In this document: one piece after another, positions 17,400-26,328 of the stretch
Numbering within the stretch: position 1 is the first letter of the stretch
Layout: each line of letters starts with the position of its first letter
Assembly (NCBI GenBank): GCA_963664715.2
Contig: CAXXUY010000012.1
Coordinates: forward strand, 1 to 64,000
Source: JAPOXR01 sp963664715
GTDB taxonomy: Bacteria > Pseudomonadota > Alphaproteobacteria > Rhodobacterales > Rhodobacteraceae
Length of the DNA: 64,000 bases
Reading direction: 5' to 3'
Position numbers and translations under genes: made by a program
Notes under the pieces: model-generated
Databases searched by the model: none
What the model was told of the DNA's origin: nothing
The model's input: the letters and a program-made list of their open reading frames with translations, nothing else

Positions 17400-20300
17400 T
17401 CACCGGCTTGCCAAGCCGGCAATGTCTCTTGCGATCACGAATGAACCGGCAACCCTGGACTCCCGATTCCGCCAATTCCGTCGGATCAGGAGTTTTGGGC
17501 CGCTGAGTTGGGCTCGGCCATGCTGACCGGAAACATACGCAAACAATGCGTCCGGATTGGTAAACTCATCCTTTCTGAAACGGATCGTGACCCCCCTGGG
17601 CCCGGCATCCAGCCTAGCAATGTTTGCCTTCTTGCAAGCATGCTTGATCTTCAGGATTTCCAGCAACAACTGGACCTGTTCCGGCAATTCTCCAAACCGG
17701 TCAATCAACTCAGCAGCCATGCCTTCGAGTTCCTCTTGTTCCGACAGTGTTGACAGCCGTCTGTAAAGGCCCAGCCTGAGTTCAAGGCTGCTCACATAGC
17801 TGGAAGGAATCAGGGCAGAGACTCCCAGGTTCAACTGCGGCTCCCAGTCGTCTTCAACAATTGCCGGTTCGCCTGCAGCACCCTCCCTGAGCGATGCAAT
17901 CGCGGCTTCAAGCATCTTCTGGTAGAGGTCAAACCCGACTTCGCGGACATGGCCGGACTGCTCCGGCCCAAGGAGGTTCCCTGCCCCGCGGATGTCCATA
18001 TCCTGCGCAGCCACGGAAAACCCTGCGCCGAGCGAGTCGGTGGTTCGAAGTACGTCCATCCTTTCGACTGCATGTTCGCTAAGGCGGGACTGTCGCATGT
18101 ACGTGACGTACGCATACGCCCTCAGGCGCGACCGACCGACCCTGCCCCTGATCTGATAGAGTTGCGCGAGACCGAACTTGTTCGCGTGGGCAATTACGAT
18201 CGTGTTTGCAGTGGGGATATCAAGCCCTGCGGCAACTATTGTCGTGGACAGAAGTACGTCGACCGCTCCATCGTAGAATGCACTTGTTCGATCTTCCAGT
18301 TCGCGGGTTCCCAATCTTCCATGTGCCGACACGAAGGACACCTCCGGGACATGATCGGTCAGAAACGCCTCGAACTCCGGGATATCGCCGATCCTGGGTA
18401 CTATGAACAGGCATTGTCCGTTCCTGAACTTTTCGCGCAGCAGTGCTTCCCGAATAGTGACCGGGTCAAATTCAAGGACGAATGTTCGGATCGCAAGACG
18501 GTCGGCTGGCGGAGTGCTGATCAGTGACAAGTCCTTCGCCCCGGACAATGCCAGCTTTAGTGTCCTCGGTATAGGTGTGGCCGTAAGCGCCAGCACATGG
18601 GAGCTCTCCCTTATCTCTTTCAACCGCTCCTTTTGCAGAACTCCGAATGCATGCTCCTCGTCAATCACGACCAGGCCGAGATTCCTGAACGCGATGGACT
18701 TTCCCAACAACGCATGTGTACCGATAACGATGTCGACGTGCCCGTCCTTGAGGCCCTCCTTCACACTCGTCGCCTGTTTCGGACTGACCATCCTCGAGAG
18801 TTGTTCAACCTTCAGAGGATAGTTCTTGAACCGTGAAAGGAAGTTCGAGTAGTGCTGCCGTACGAGGAGAGTTGTCGGGGCAATGACAGCCACCTGATAT
18901 CCGGCCATGGCAGCAATGAAGCAGGCCCTCATCGCAACCTCGGTCTTTCCAAAGCCAACATCGCCGCAGATCAATCGGTCCATCGGTTGTCCGGATGCCA
19001 GGTCCTCGACCACCTCGTCCGCGGCCGTTTTCTGATCAACGGTTTCCACGAATTGAAACCGTGCCAGGAAATCGTCCCAGTACTCACGATCAACCGACAT
19101 CCTTGCTGCCGTTTGCGTTCGTCTCTTGGCTTCGATTGACAGCAGTCTTTCAGCCAGTTGAAGCACCTGCCTTTTCAGACGTGCCTTCCGTTCCTGCCAG
19201 TGAACTCCCCCCAGCCGGTCCAGTTGGACCTCCTCGGAACCGTATCGGGAAAGCAGGTTTATGTTGACGGTCGGCAGGTACAAGCGATCGCCCTTTTGGT
19301 ACTCGAGAACCACGCAATCATGGGTTGAGTTGGCTGCTTCGATGGTTTCGAGACCCACAAATCGCCCGATACCATGCTCTATGTGAACAACCGGATCACC
19401 TGGAACAAGCGAACTGACTTCGTTGCTCAACAAGTGATCTCTGGCCTTTTGTCTTGTGCGATGGACCAACCTTTGTCCAAACAGGTCCTGTTCGGACACC
19501 GCGATCAATTCAGGAGACACAAATCCTTCGGACAGGCTCCACACGGTTAGCCAAACCGTATTATGGTCTGACTGTAACGCCCTGAAATTATCGGTGAAAG
19601 TTGTTGAGACCCCCACATCCGCGAGCATCATGGAAAGTCGCTCGCGTGAACCCTTCGACCAGCATGCGATGACAACCGGCGTGGACCGTATGACCGACTT
19701 CAGATAGTCCGCGATGGTATTGATCAGGGGTTTTTCCCGCCGTTGCCTTTCAAGAGAGAAGTTCCGGCCCTTCCGACCGCCGGCATCCAGCAACCGTTCG
19801 CGGACGGGACATTCGCCGGCATGAAACCGGCGAACCTGAAAGCGCTTCAGCAGTGCATCCAATTCACCTGGTTCCAGGTAGAGAGTTTCCGGTCTGCACG
19901 GATGCGAGACTCCTGACGCAAAACTGCTCCTTTCAACAGCTTCTTTCCTTCGATCGTAGGAATCGAGAATGGTTTCCCAATGCAGTTCAACCTGCCTTTC
20001 GACTCCTTCTCCGAGACAGACGATCGCTTCGGGCAGATAATCGAAGACCGTGCCCAGTGTTTCGTGAAAGAATGGCAGCCAATGTTCGATCCCCTGCACA
20101 CGGATTCCCGACGAAATCGACGAATAGATTTCGTCTGGTCCTCCGGCCACCCCGAATTCGGCGCGGAAGTTCCTTCTGAATCGTTTGATCGAATCCGGAT
20201 TGAGAACGACATCAGACAGCATATCGATACGCACGCTTTCCAGCCGTTCGATCGTACGTTGAGAGGACTGATCAAAGCTTCGAATGCCATCAACAAGATC

Positions 20301-20873
20301 GCCGAAGTAGTCGAACCTGACCGGATGCCTGAATCCGGGCGGAAACACATCAATTATTCCGCCGCGTACGGCAAACTCTCCCGGCATACCGACCCTGACA
20401 GAGTTCACATATCCAACGTTTTCTAAAAACGTGATAAATTGCTGGAAGTTGTCACGATGTCCTGATGTAATTTCTTGGCATTGGTCGAGGACAAACCCGA
20501 GTTCGGGAACGCGGTGCATGACGGCCTTCGCAGTCGTCAGGAGAACATGTGGCCGGTCACCAATGCAGCGAGCGGTCTCGGCAAGTGACGAGACCCGCGA
20601 TGACATGATCTCCGGATTGGGTGAAACTCGGCTGTATGGTGGGCAATCCCACGCCGGAAATGACAAGGTCCTGGCGGCTGGATCGAAGAACTTGAGTGCT
20701 TCCCTCACGGCAGCCAGTTTACGGTCATCTTTGGCTATGAACACCGCAGACCTGCCGGCGTGCCTGACCAGTTCCGAGAGCAGCCTGGCCTGGAATCCTT
20801 CCGGGGCGTTCTTGATGTCCAAGCTACCAGCCGCCTCTAGCACCAAATCCGATTGACCCAGGGTCGACCTCAA
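17400..20873 (-). CDS. mfd: Transcription-repair coupling factor Mfd
   Basis: DNA translocase that removes stalled RNA polymerase at lesions and recruits UvrA. At 1157 residues it is full size: N-terminal UvrB-like region, the RNA polymerase interaction/CarD-like domain near VPGDPVVHIEHGIGRFVGLE, and a RecG-like motor with Walker A GDVGFGKTEVA, VVIDEEHAFGV, TATPIPRTL and QIRGRVGRS. The C-terminal TRCF domain includes LGVSALIPSSYV. The start is TTG at 20873 with a purine-rich ribosome-binding site (GGGGAAGGTGGG). It is divergent from hemB. Confidence 0.97.
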   Translation of the reverse strand: MRSTLGQSDLVLEAAGSLDIKNAPEGFQARLLSELVRHAGRSAVFIAKDDRKLAAVREALKFFDPAARTLSFPAWDCPPYSRVSPNPEIMSSRVSSLAETARCIGDRPHVLLTTAKAVMHRVPELGFVLDQCQEITSGHRDNFQQFITFLENVGYVNSVRVGMPGEFAVRGGIIDVFPPGFRHPVRFDYFGDLVDGIRSFDQSSQRTIERLESVRIDMLSDVVLNPDSIKRFRRNFRAEFGVAGGPDEIYSSISSGIRVQGIEHWLPFFHETLGTVFDYLPEAIVCLGEGVERQVELHWETILDSYDRRKEAVERSSFASGVSHPCRPETLYLEPGELDALLKRFQVRRFHAGECPVRERLLDAGGRKGRNFSLERQRREKPLINTIADYLKSVIRSTPVVIACWSKGSRERLSMMLADVGVSTTFTDNFRALQSDHNTVWLTVWSLSEGFVSPELIAVSEQDLFGQRLVHRTRQKARDHLLSNEVSSLVPGDPVVHIEHGIGRFVGLETIEAANSTHDCVVLEYQKGDRLYLPTVNINLLSRYGSEEVQLDRLGGVHWQERKARLKRQVLQLAERLLSIEAKRRTQTAARMSVDREYWDDFLARFQFVETVDQKTAADEVVEDLASGQPMDRLICGDVGFGKTEVAMRACFIAAMAGYQVAVIAPTTLLVRQHYSNFLSRFKNYPLKVEQLSRMVSPKQATSVKEGLKDGHVDIVIGTHALLGKSIAFRNLGLVVIDEEHAFGVLQKERLKEIRESSHVLALTATPIPRTLKLALSGAKDLSLISTPPADRLAIRTFVLEFDPVTIREALLREKFRNGQCLFIVPRIGDIPEFEAFLTDHVPEVSFVSAHGRLGTRELEDRTSAFYDGAVDVLLSTTIVAAGLDIPTANTIVIAHANKFGLAQLYQIRGRVGRSRLRAYAYVTYMRQSRLSEHAVERMDVLRTTDSLGAGFSVAAQDMDIRGAGNLLGPEQSGHVREVGFDLYQKMLEAAIASLREGAAGEPAIVEDDWEPQLNLGVSALIPSSYVSSLELRLGLYRRLSTLSEQEELEGMAAELIDRFGELPEQVQLLLEILKIKHACKKANIARLDAGPRGVTIRFRKDEFTNPDALFAYVSGQHGRAQLSGPKLLIRRNWRNRESRVAGSFVIARDIAGLASR

Positions 20874-20995
20874 CCCACCTTCCCCTCTTTTCCCCTCGGG
20901 CAGCGGTTAGTCCAGGCCTCAACCTTGTCAAAACTTGCCAGATTTAGATGAATTGGCTGTATAGATGAATCCAGAGAAGCAGCGGAGACATACTG

Positions 20996-21994
20996 ATGGC
21001 AAAGTTGGCGCGATTTCCGGAATTCCGGCCCAGGCGGCTTCGAAGCAGTGCAGGAATTAGACGGCTTGTGAGTGAACATGTCCTTTTAGTTTCGGATCTG
21101 ATTTGGCCAATATTCGTTCAAGAAGGAAACAATCGATCCGACCCGGTTCTCTCGATGCCAGGGGTCGATGTGGTTTCCATTGACCTGGCAATCGAGCGAG
21201 CGGCACATGCGGTAGACTTCGGAATACCGCTCATCGCGCTATTTCCCCAAATCGACAACTCCAAAAAGACTCCCAATTGTGAGGAAGCTTGGAATCCCGA
21301 GAACCTGGCCAATCGCGCCGTTCGCGCAATCAAGAAACAGGTTCCGGATATCCTTGTCATGCTTGATGTTGCGCTCGACCCCTACAACTCTGATGGCCAC
21401 GATGGTCTGTATCGCGGCGGCGAAGTGCTGAACGACGAGACGCTGGATTGCCTGACCATGCAGGCCGTGAGCCATGCCAATGCGGGAGCCGATGTACTGG
21501 GGCCATCTGACATGATGGATGGACGCATCGGGAGAATCCGGCAAGCCCTTGAAAACAATGACCACCAATCCGTTGCAATACTCTCCTACTCCGCTAAATA
21601 CGCTTCTGCATTCTATGGTCCCTTCCGCGATGCCATCAAGTCGTCCGGCTCCCTCAAGGGCGGAAAGAAGACCTATCAACTGGATTTTGCCAATTCCAAC
21701 GAAGCACTGCGGATGGTTCAGCGTGACCTGTCCGAAGGTGCTGACGCAGTGATGGTCAAACCGGGCATGCCGTACCTGGACATAGCCCGGCGCGTGAAGG
21801 ATGAATTCAGGGTACCGACATTTGCATACCAGGTGTCCGGCGAATATGCGATGATCCAGGCGGCAGCGACCAATGGCTGGATTGAGCTTGAACCAGCGAT
21901 CATGGAGTCCCTGACCGCATTCAAGCGGGCCGGATGCGATGGTGTATTGACATATTTCGCACCGACTGCAGCGCGTCTGATTTCGGAAGGCTAG
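20996..21994 (+). CDS. hemB: Delta-aminolevulinic acid dehydratase (porphobilinogen synthase)
   Basis: Joins two 5-aminolevulinate molecules into porphobilinogen for heme and B12 synthesis. At 332 residues it carries the two active-site lysines in YSAKYASAFYGPFR and VMVKPGMPYLD. The usual zinc-site cysteines are replaced: the metal segment reads DVALDPYNSDGHDG, the cysteine-free Mg-type form known in alphaproteobacteria. GGAG lies ahead of the ATG at 20996. B12-dependent NrdJ in the same window makes corrin supply relevant, though no cob genes are seen here. Confidence 0.97.
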   Translation: MAKLARFPEFRPRRLRSSAGIRRLVSEHVLLVSDLIWPIFVQEGNNRSDPVLSMPGVDVVSIDLAIERAAHAVDFGIPLIALFPQIDNSKKTPNCEEAWNPENLANRAVRAIKKQVPDILVMLDVALDPYNSDGHDGLYRGGEVLNDETLDCLTMQAVSHANAGADVLGPSDMMDGRIGRIRQALENNDHQSVAILSYSAKYASAFYGPFRDAIKSSGSLKGGKKTYQLDFANSNEALRMVQRDLSEGADAVMVKPGMPYLDIARRVKDEFRVPTFAYQVSGEYAMIQAAATNGWIELEPAIMESLTAFKRAGCDGVLTYFAPTAARLISEG

Positions 21995-22088
21995 AAAGGC
22001 GTGTCACAATTCAGAGCACCTCCATTGTGTCATCGTACACCTTCCCGGAAGTGCGTGCTTGCAACATTCGGACCCGGATTGCAGCTGA

Positions 22089-22092
22089 AGAC
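22089..22092 (+). repeat. Target-site duplication, left copy
   Basis: AGAC lies directly before the left inverted repeat of the IS481-like element; the same four bases occur directly after its right end (24693-24696). Confidence 0.55.
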
Positions 22093-22117
22093 TGTCCCTG
22101 ATCAGACACATATGAAG
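22093..22117 (+). repeat. Left inverted repeat of IS481-like element
   Basis: TGTCCCTGATCAGAC followed by ACATATGAAG; it pairs imperfectly with 24669-24692. Confidence 0.7.
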
Positions 22118-22131
22118 TTTTGCGGGCGGCG

Positions 22132-22180
22132 CCGGGGGTCTCAGAACCCTCCGGTCGGGCTGCGCCCCATAAGCGTTAAC
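22132..22180 (+). repeat. Left terminal inverted repeat of IS4-family element
   Basis: 49 bases from CCGGGGGTCTCAG to AAGCGTTAAC, matching the complement of 23543-23591 except at one base. Confidence 0.9.
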
Positions 22181-22244
22181 TTGTTTACATCAAGTTTTGA
22201 TCTCGCTATGTTTTCACATCCGAAACGTCGGGGAGTGGGATGGC

Positions 22245-23547
22245 ATGAACGAGGATTGGGAACTGCTTGTGAGTTTCTTTCCACCGGACTGGGAGGCGCT
22301 GGCAACTGGATCCGGTGCCCTCAAGGGATTGCGGAAGGACAAGTCGCCTGAGAATCTGCTGCGGGTGCTTCTGCTGCATCTGGGTTGTGGTCACTCGCTG
22401 CGCGAGACGGTCATCCGCGCCCGTCGCGCGGGGCTGGCCGATTTGTCGTCGGTGGCGCTGATGAAACGTCTGGCCAAGTCCGGGCCCTGGCTGCTGTCGC
22501 TGTGCCAGGCACTACTTGCCGAGCGCGCACCGGCTCTGGACTGCGCGAAGGCCGGCCTGGAGATCCGCGCCGTTGATTCGACGACCGTGAAGGAGCCGGG
22601 AAAGACCGGCTCGCTGTGGCGGGTTCACTACAGCGTGCGCCTTCCCTCGCTGGTCTGTGATCACTTCCTGGTGACCGCGGTCGAGGGAGCGGGCACCGGC
22701 GAGTCATTCCGGCAGTTCCCGGTCACGGCTGGTGACTGTCTGATTGGAGATCGCGGCTACTCGAAGGCCCCCGGCATCGCCCATGTGGCGGAAGCCGGAG
22801 GCCATGTCATGGTCAGGGTCAACACCGGTTCTCTCTCGTTCCTGCAGCCGGGCGGGCGCCGGTTCGACCTTCTGGCAGCGGTGTCCGGCCTGGATCGTCC
22901 AGGAGCCGTCCGCTCCTGGAATGTGGCCACCGACGGCGGCGGCTCGGCCGCCTCCACCCCCGGACGTCTCTGCGCGATCAGGAAGTCCGAGGCGGCGATC
23001 GAGATCGCGCTGAAGGCGTTGCGCCGCAGGGCGTCGAAGAGCGGCAAGGCCCCGAAGCCGCAATCGTTGGAATTTGCCAGATACGTGATTGTCTTCACCA
23101 CCTTCCCGGCAGCGGACTTCACCCCGGAGGATGTTCTCGACTGGTACCGGCTCAGATGGCAGGTGGAACTGGTGTTCAAGCGTTTCAAGTCGGTGGCCGG
23201 GCTTGGACATCTGCCGAAGCATGACAGCGAGAACTCGAAAGCCTGGCTGTACGGCAAGCTGTTCACGGCTCTCCTGGCCGAAAAACTGATCGCGCACGCC
23301 AGCGCCGTTTCCCCCTGGGGGTACGACGTCATCGCTCGCCGAAGCCATTCCCAGCCGGTGGCGTGAATTCAGGTTCCTGCTCAATCAGCTCCGGCGCTCG
23401 ATCGAGCCGGCAATTCCCCTGCAGGACATCCTGACGGATTGGCCGGAGATATCCCGGGAGCTCTCGGAACCGACGCGAAAGCGTCGTCCGCAGCTGGCGC
23501 AGTACTTTCCGCAGCCGGAACTCTGTGAGGAGGGCAAAACACGTTAA
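22245..23547 (+). pseudogene. IS4-family transposase, frameshifted near 3' end
   Basis: DDE transposase with D in IRAVDSTTVK, D in CLIGDRGYSK and the IS4 signature YRLRWQVELVFKRFK, which fits Y-(2)-R-(3)-E-(6)-K exactly. The frame from ATG 22245 stops at 23366 after an atypical tail (ending SHSQPVA). The next frame over carries on with SRWREFRFLLNQLRRSIEP and runs to a stop at 23545-23547 inside the right inverted repeat. A single-base indel near 23325-23345 best explains this. The catalytic residues lie before the break, so activity is uncertain rather than excluded. Start chosen at 22245 after GGGAGTGGGATGG. Confidence 0.75.
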
Positions 23548-23591
23548 CGCTTACGGGGCGCAGCCCGACCGGAGGGTTCTGAGACCCCCGG
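23543..23591 (-). repeat. Right terminal inverted repeat of IS4-family element
   Basis: Complement of the left repeat 22132-22180 with one mismatch (position 23554 region, GTAAGC against ATAAGC). Confidence 0.9.
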
Positions 23592-23670
23592 AAAAGATTT
23601 TTCCTTGCCCTGAGGGGCGGGGTTCTCCATCAGTTCGTTTAGTTGTGAAAACCGAAAAAGGAGAACCCCA

Positions 23671-24683
23671 ATGCAAGTTTTCGGCTTGCCCGGCCATGTT
23701 ATCAGAAACGCCGCCCGCGCGTCACGGATTTTGTCTTCACCCGGCGCGGAGACCGCAAGGCGCGCGGAGCTGGTCCGCCGCTGGCGGCGGGCCTGGCGCG
23801 ACGGCCTGACTGTGGAACAGGCGGCGCACGCCGTCGGCGTTTCGCTGTCGAAGCTGCGCCGCTGGGAAAAGCGGCCGGAGCGGCTCTCCACCCGCCCGCT
23901 CCGCTGCCGCCGGCCGGAGCTGCGCCGCGGAATCGAGGGCCGCGTGCGGGAGCTGCGGAAAATGTTCCCGGCCTGGGGAAGGGGGAAGATCGCCGCCGTG
24001 CTGCGCCGTGAGGGGACCGCGGTCTCCGACGCGACGGTCGCGGGCGGGCCATCCGCGACCTGGTCCGCAGAGGCCGCATGGCCCCGGTCAGCGCCTTCAC
24101 GGCGCACAGCCGCAGGAGCCGCCGGACCCGGCGGCCGCACGCGGTGCGGATCCCCCGCGCGCTGCGGGCCGAACGGCCCGGGCAGCCGGTCCAGGTCGAC
24201 ACGCTCACCGTGTCGCTGCGGCCCGGCCGGACCGTCAGACACTTCACCGCCGTCGACCGTCTCTCGCGCTGGGGCTGCGGCATGGCCGCCTCAAACGCGA
24301 CCGCGGCCAGCGCCGCCCGCTTCCTTGACAAGCTGGTCCGCCAGGCGCCGTTCTCAGTCGAGGCCGTGCAGGTCGACGGCGGCTCCGAGTTCATGGCCGA
24401 GTTCGAGGCCGCGTGCGGAGACAGAAACATCACCCTCGCCGTTTTGCCGCCGAAGTCGCCGAAACAGAACGGACGCGTCGAACGTATGCAGGCGACGATC
24501 AGAAACGAGTTCTACAATGTTCAGGACACCGCCGTGAACGTCTCCGGGCTCAGACCCCTCATCGACGAATATATGGAACTCTACAACGGCTGGAGGCCGC
24601 ACGACTCACTTGATGGAATGACCCCCGACGAGTATCTCGAAAGTCGGCGAATCGGTGAGACCCCGCCGCTTCATATGTCATGA
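23671..24683 (+). pseudogene. IS481-like transposase, frameshifted
   Basis: The first part, from ATG 23671 (after AAGGAGAACCCCA), encodes a helix-turn-helix region (LTVEQAAHAVGVSLSKLRRW) followed by a second helical domain. Around 24025-24040 the coding frame moves by two bases: the tail RAIRDLVRRGRMAPVSAFT and the DDE core (VDTLTVSL, AVQVDGGSEFMAEF, KQNGRVERMQATIRNEFYN) are in another frame that stops at 24683. There is no A-rich slippery run, so this looks like an inactivating indel rather than programmed frameshifting. A GGGGTTCTCC/GGAGAACCCC inverted repeat (23619-23628, 23660-23669) precedes the start. Confidence 0.72.
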
Positions 24684-24692
24684 GCAGGTACA
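24669..24692 (-). repeat. Right inverted repeat of IS481-like element
   Basis: Runs from CTTCATATGTCATGAGCA to GTACA, the imperfect complement of 22093-22117; followed by AGAC at 24693-24696, the second copy of the target duplication. Confidence 0.7.
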
Positions 24693-24769
24693 AGACAGTG
24701 ACAACTCATTCAAACTGGTGTAAAATACAGGACACAGGCAAGTAACTTTCGGCAGAAGGAAACCAGAAA

Positions 24770-25336
24770 ATGCCAAAATTGACACGTCGCGGCTTCGTAG
24801 CCGGTGCGGCAGTTACGGCATGCGCGGTGTTGCCGCGTGCCGGGGCAGGACAAACCAATCTGTCCCATTTGGAAGAACTTGACAGCAGGGCAAGCACGGC
24901 CATCCAGTTCATGCGCAATGTCGTACCGGAATCGGGCGACCTAATGGAGTTGTCGGTCGGTATGCTTATGATGCCCCTGGTCACCAAGGCCGCACTAGGG
25001 CTCGGAGGCGCATTCGGTGAAGGCGTCCTGCGGGTCGATGGCGAGACTGTGGGATATTACAGTTCACTTCAGTTCAACTACGGGCTGCAGATTAGCGCCC
25101 AGCAATACTCCACTGCACTGTTCTTCATGAACCAAGGCGCACTGGAACGGTTCCGCTCGTCTTATGGATGGAAGTTCGGCGCCGAGATGAAGTATCTGAT
25201 TGTCGACGATACCGAGATTCACCGGGTCGATACGCTCACGCGCAGAATCGATGTTGCCGGGTTGATTTTCGGTGCAGCGGGCCTGCATATCGGGGCGTCG
25301 TTGGAAGGGACCAAATACACCCCGATCACGTCATGA
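24770..25336 (+). CDS. SYLF (YSC84-like) domain lipid-binding protein with Tat-type signal
   Basis: About 188 residues. The N-terminus has a twin arginine (LTRRGFVAG) and a hydrophobic run ending AGAG, suggesting Tat export. The mature part resembles the SYLF/YSC84 family, whose eukaryotic members bind phosphoinositides; bacterial roles are poorly known. Family-like stretches are LGLGGAFGEGVLRVDGETVGYYS and IFGAAGLHIGASLEGTKYTPI. It lies immediately downstream of the IS481-like element, 77 bases away, so the insertion may have altered its promoter. Confidence 0.78.
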   Translation: MPKLTRRGFVAGAAVTACAVLPRAGAGQTNLSHLEELDSRASTAIQFMRNVVPESGDLMELSVGMLMMPLVTKAALGLGGAFGEGVLRVDGETVGYYSSLQFNYGLQISAQQYSTALFFMNQGALERFRSSYGWKFGAEMKYLIVDDTEIHRVDTLTRRIDVAGLIFGAAGLHIGASLEGTKYTPITS

Positions 25337-25362
25337 CGTGAACAACGGCAATCGCCGCTGGG

Positions 25363-26247
25363 TTACGATCGCGCGACTTCAAGTGCCCGAAGGCGCTGGA
25401 TCAGGCTGGACGTATCCCAGCGGGAACCGCCCAACCGCTGAACATCCTTGTAGAACTGGTTTACGAGTGCCGTAACCGGCAGTGACGCGTTTGCCTCGTC
25501 GGCAGCCGCCAGGCAGATTCCGAGGTCCTTTCGCATCCAGTCTACCGCAAATCCGAATTCGAACTCGCCATCAATCATAGTCTTGTAGCGGTTCTCCATC
25601 TGCCAGGACCCTGCTGCACCCTGCCTTATGACTTCAACAACTTCCTCTCCCTTCAGACCTACCTTCTCGGCGAAATGAAGGCCTTCGGACAAGCCCTGCA
25701 CCAGACCGGCGATGCAGATCTGGTTCACCATCTTTGCCAATTGACCGGAACCGGTATCGCCCAGCCTCCTGCAAATGCGCGCATATGAGTCGATGATGGG
25801 TTCTGCCCGTTCGTACGCCGTCTTCGGCCCACCGCACATGACCGACAGCGCTCCGTTTTCTGCACCTGCCTGCCCGCCCGATACAGGCGCATCAACGAAG
25901 TCGACACCATCGTCACCGGCAATCGCCGCGAGTTCCCGTGTCACAGCCGCGGAAACCGTCGTGTGGTCAACGAATACCGAGCCAGCCGTCATCCCCCTGA
26001 ATGCGCCATCGGCTCCTGTGCATACTGACCGCAGGTCGTCATCATTGCCGACACATGCAAACACAAATTCAGCACCTGATGCTGCTGCTGCGGGTGTTTC
26101 AGCGCTCGTACCGCGGTGCTCGCTGGTCCATGCTTCCGCCTTTGACCTCGTGCGGTTGTACACGGTAACTTGGTGGTTGGCAGCAGCCAGGTGGCCAGCC
26201 ATGGGGAACCCCATAACTCCAAGGCCCAGAAAAGCAACTCTTGCCAT
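25363..26247 (-). CDS. 3-hydroxyisobutyrate dehydrogenase family oxidoreductase
   Basis: About 294 residues of the beta-hydroxyacid dehydrogenase family (HIBADH, tartronate semialdehyde reductase, glyoxylate/succinic semialdehyde reductase). The N-terminal Rossmann motif is FLGLGVMGFPMAGHL, with YNRTRSK after the second strand favouring NADP. The substrate motif is DAPVSGGQAGAENG and the catalytic lysine is in QLAKMVNQICIAG. The ATG at 26247 has AGGAA upstream; the longer open frame has no homology. The exact substrate is not clear from the sequence. It is divergent from the penicillin acylase gene. Confidence 0.88.
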   Translation of the reverse strand: MARVAFLGLGVMGFPMAGHLAAANHQVTVYNRTRSKAEAWTSEHRGTSAETPAAAASGAEFVFACVGNDDDLRSVCTGADGAFRGMTAGSVFVDHTTVSAAVTRELAAIAGDDGVDFVDAPVSGGQAGAENGALSVMCGGPKTAYERAEPIIDSYARICRRLGDTGSGQLAKMVNQICIAGLVQGLSEGLHFAEKVGLKGEEVVEVIRQGAAGSWQMENRYKTMIDGEFEFGFAVDWMRKDLGICLAAADEANASLPVTALVNQFYKDVQRLGGSRWDTSSLIQRLRALEVARS

Positions 26248-26328
26248 TGTCGGTTCCTTTTGTTTCTTAGACGTCAGTCGACGTCTAAACCACTTCGCCA
26301 TCATTATCCATGCCGGGGGACGTTCACG

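Larger units (their letters stand above)
22132..23591 (+). mobile_element. IS4-family insertion sequence nested in the IS481-like element
   Basis: Bounded by 49-bp inverted repeats (22132-22180 and 23543-23591) that differ at one position. Length is about 1460 bp. The outermost CCGG may be part of the repeat or a palindromic 4-bp target duplication; the two cannot be told apart. Contains one IS4-type transposase frame, shifted near its end. Confidence 0.85.
22093..24692. mobile_element. IS481-like element, interrupted by a second IS
   Basis: The outer ends are related inverted repeats: 22093-22117 starts TGTCCCTGATCA and ends ATATGAAG; 24669-24692, read on the other strand, starts TGTACCTGCTCA and ends ATATGAAG. 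AGAC flanks both ends. Removing the inner IS leaves about 1140 bp, the right size for an IS481 element, with a DDE transposase near the right end. The inner element sits in the noncoding left part. G+C is higher than in neighbouring genes. Confidence 0.75.

Noticed and set aside
23941..24060. Programmed -1 frameshift in the IS481-like transposase
   Set aside because: No A-rich slippery run or following stem of the IS3 type; the shift looks like a plain indel.
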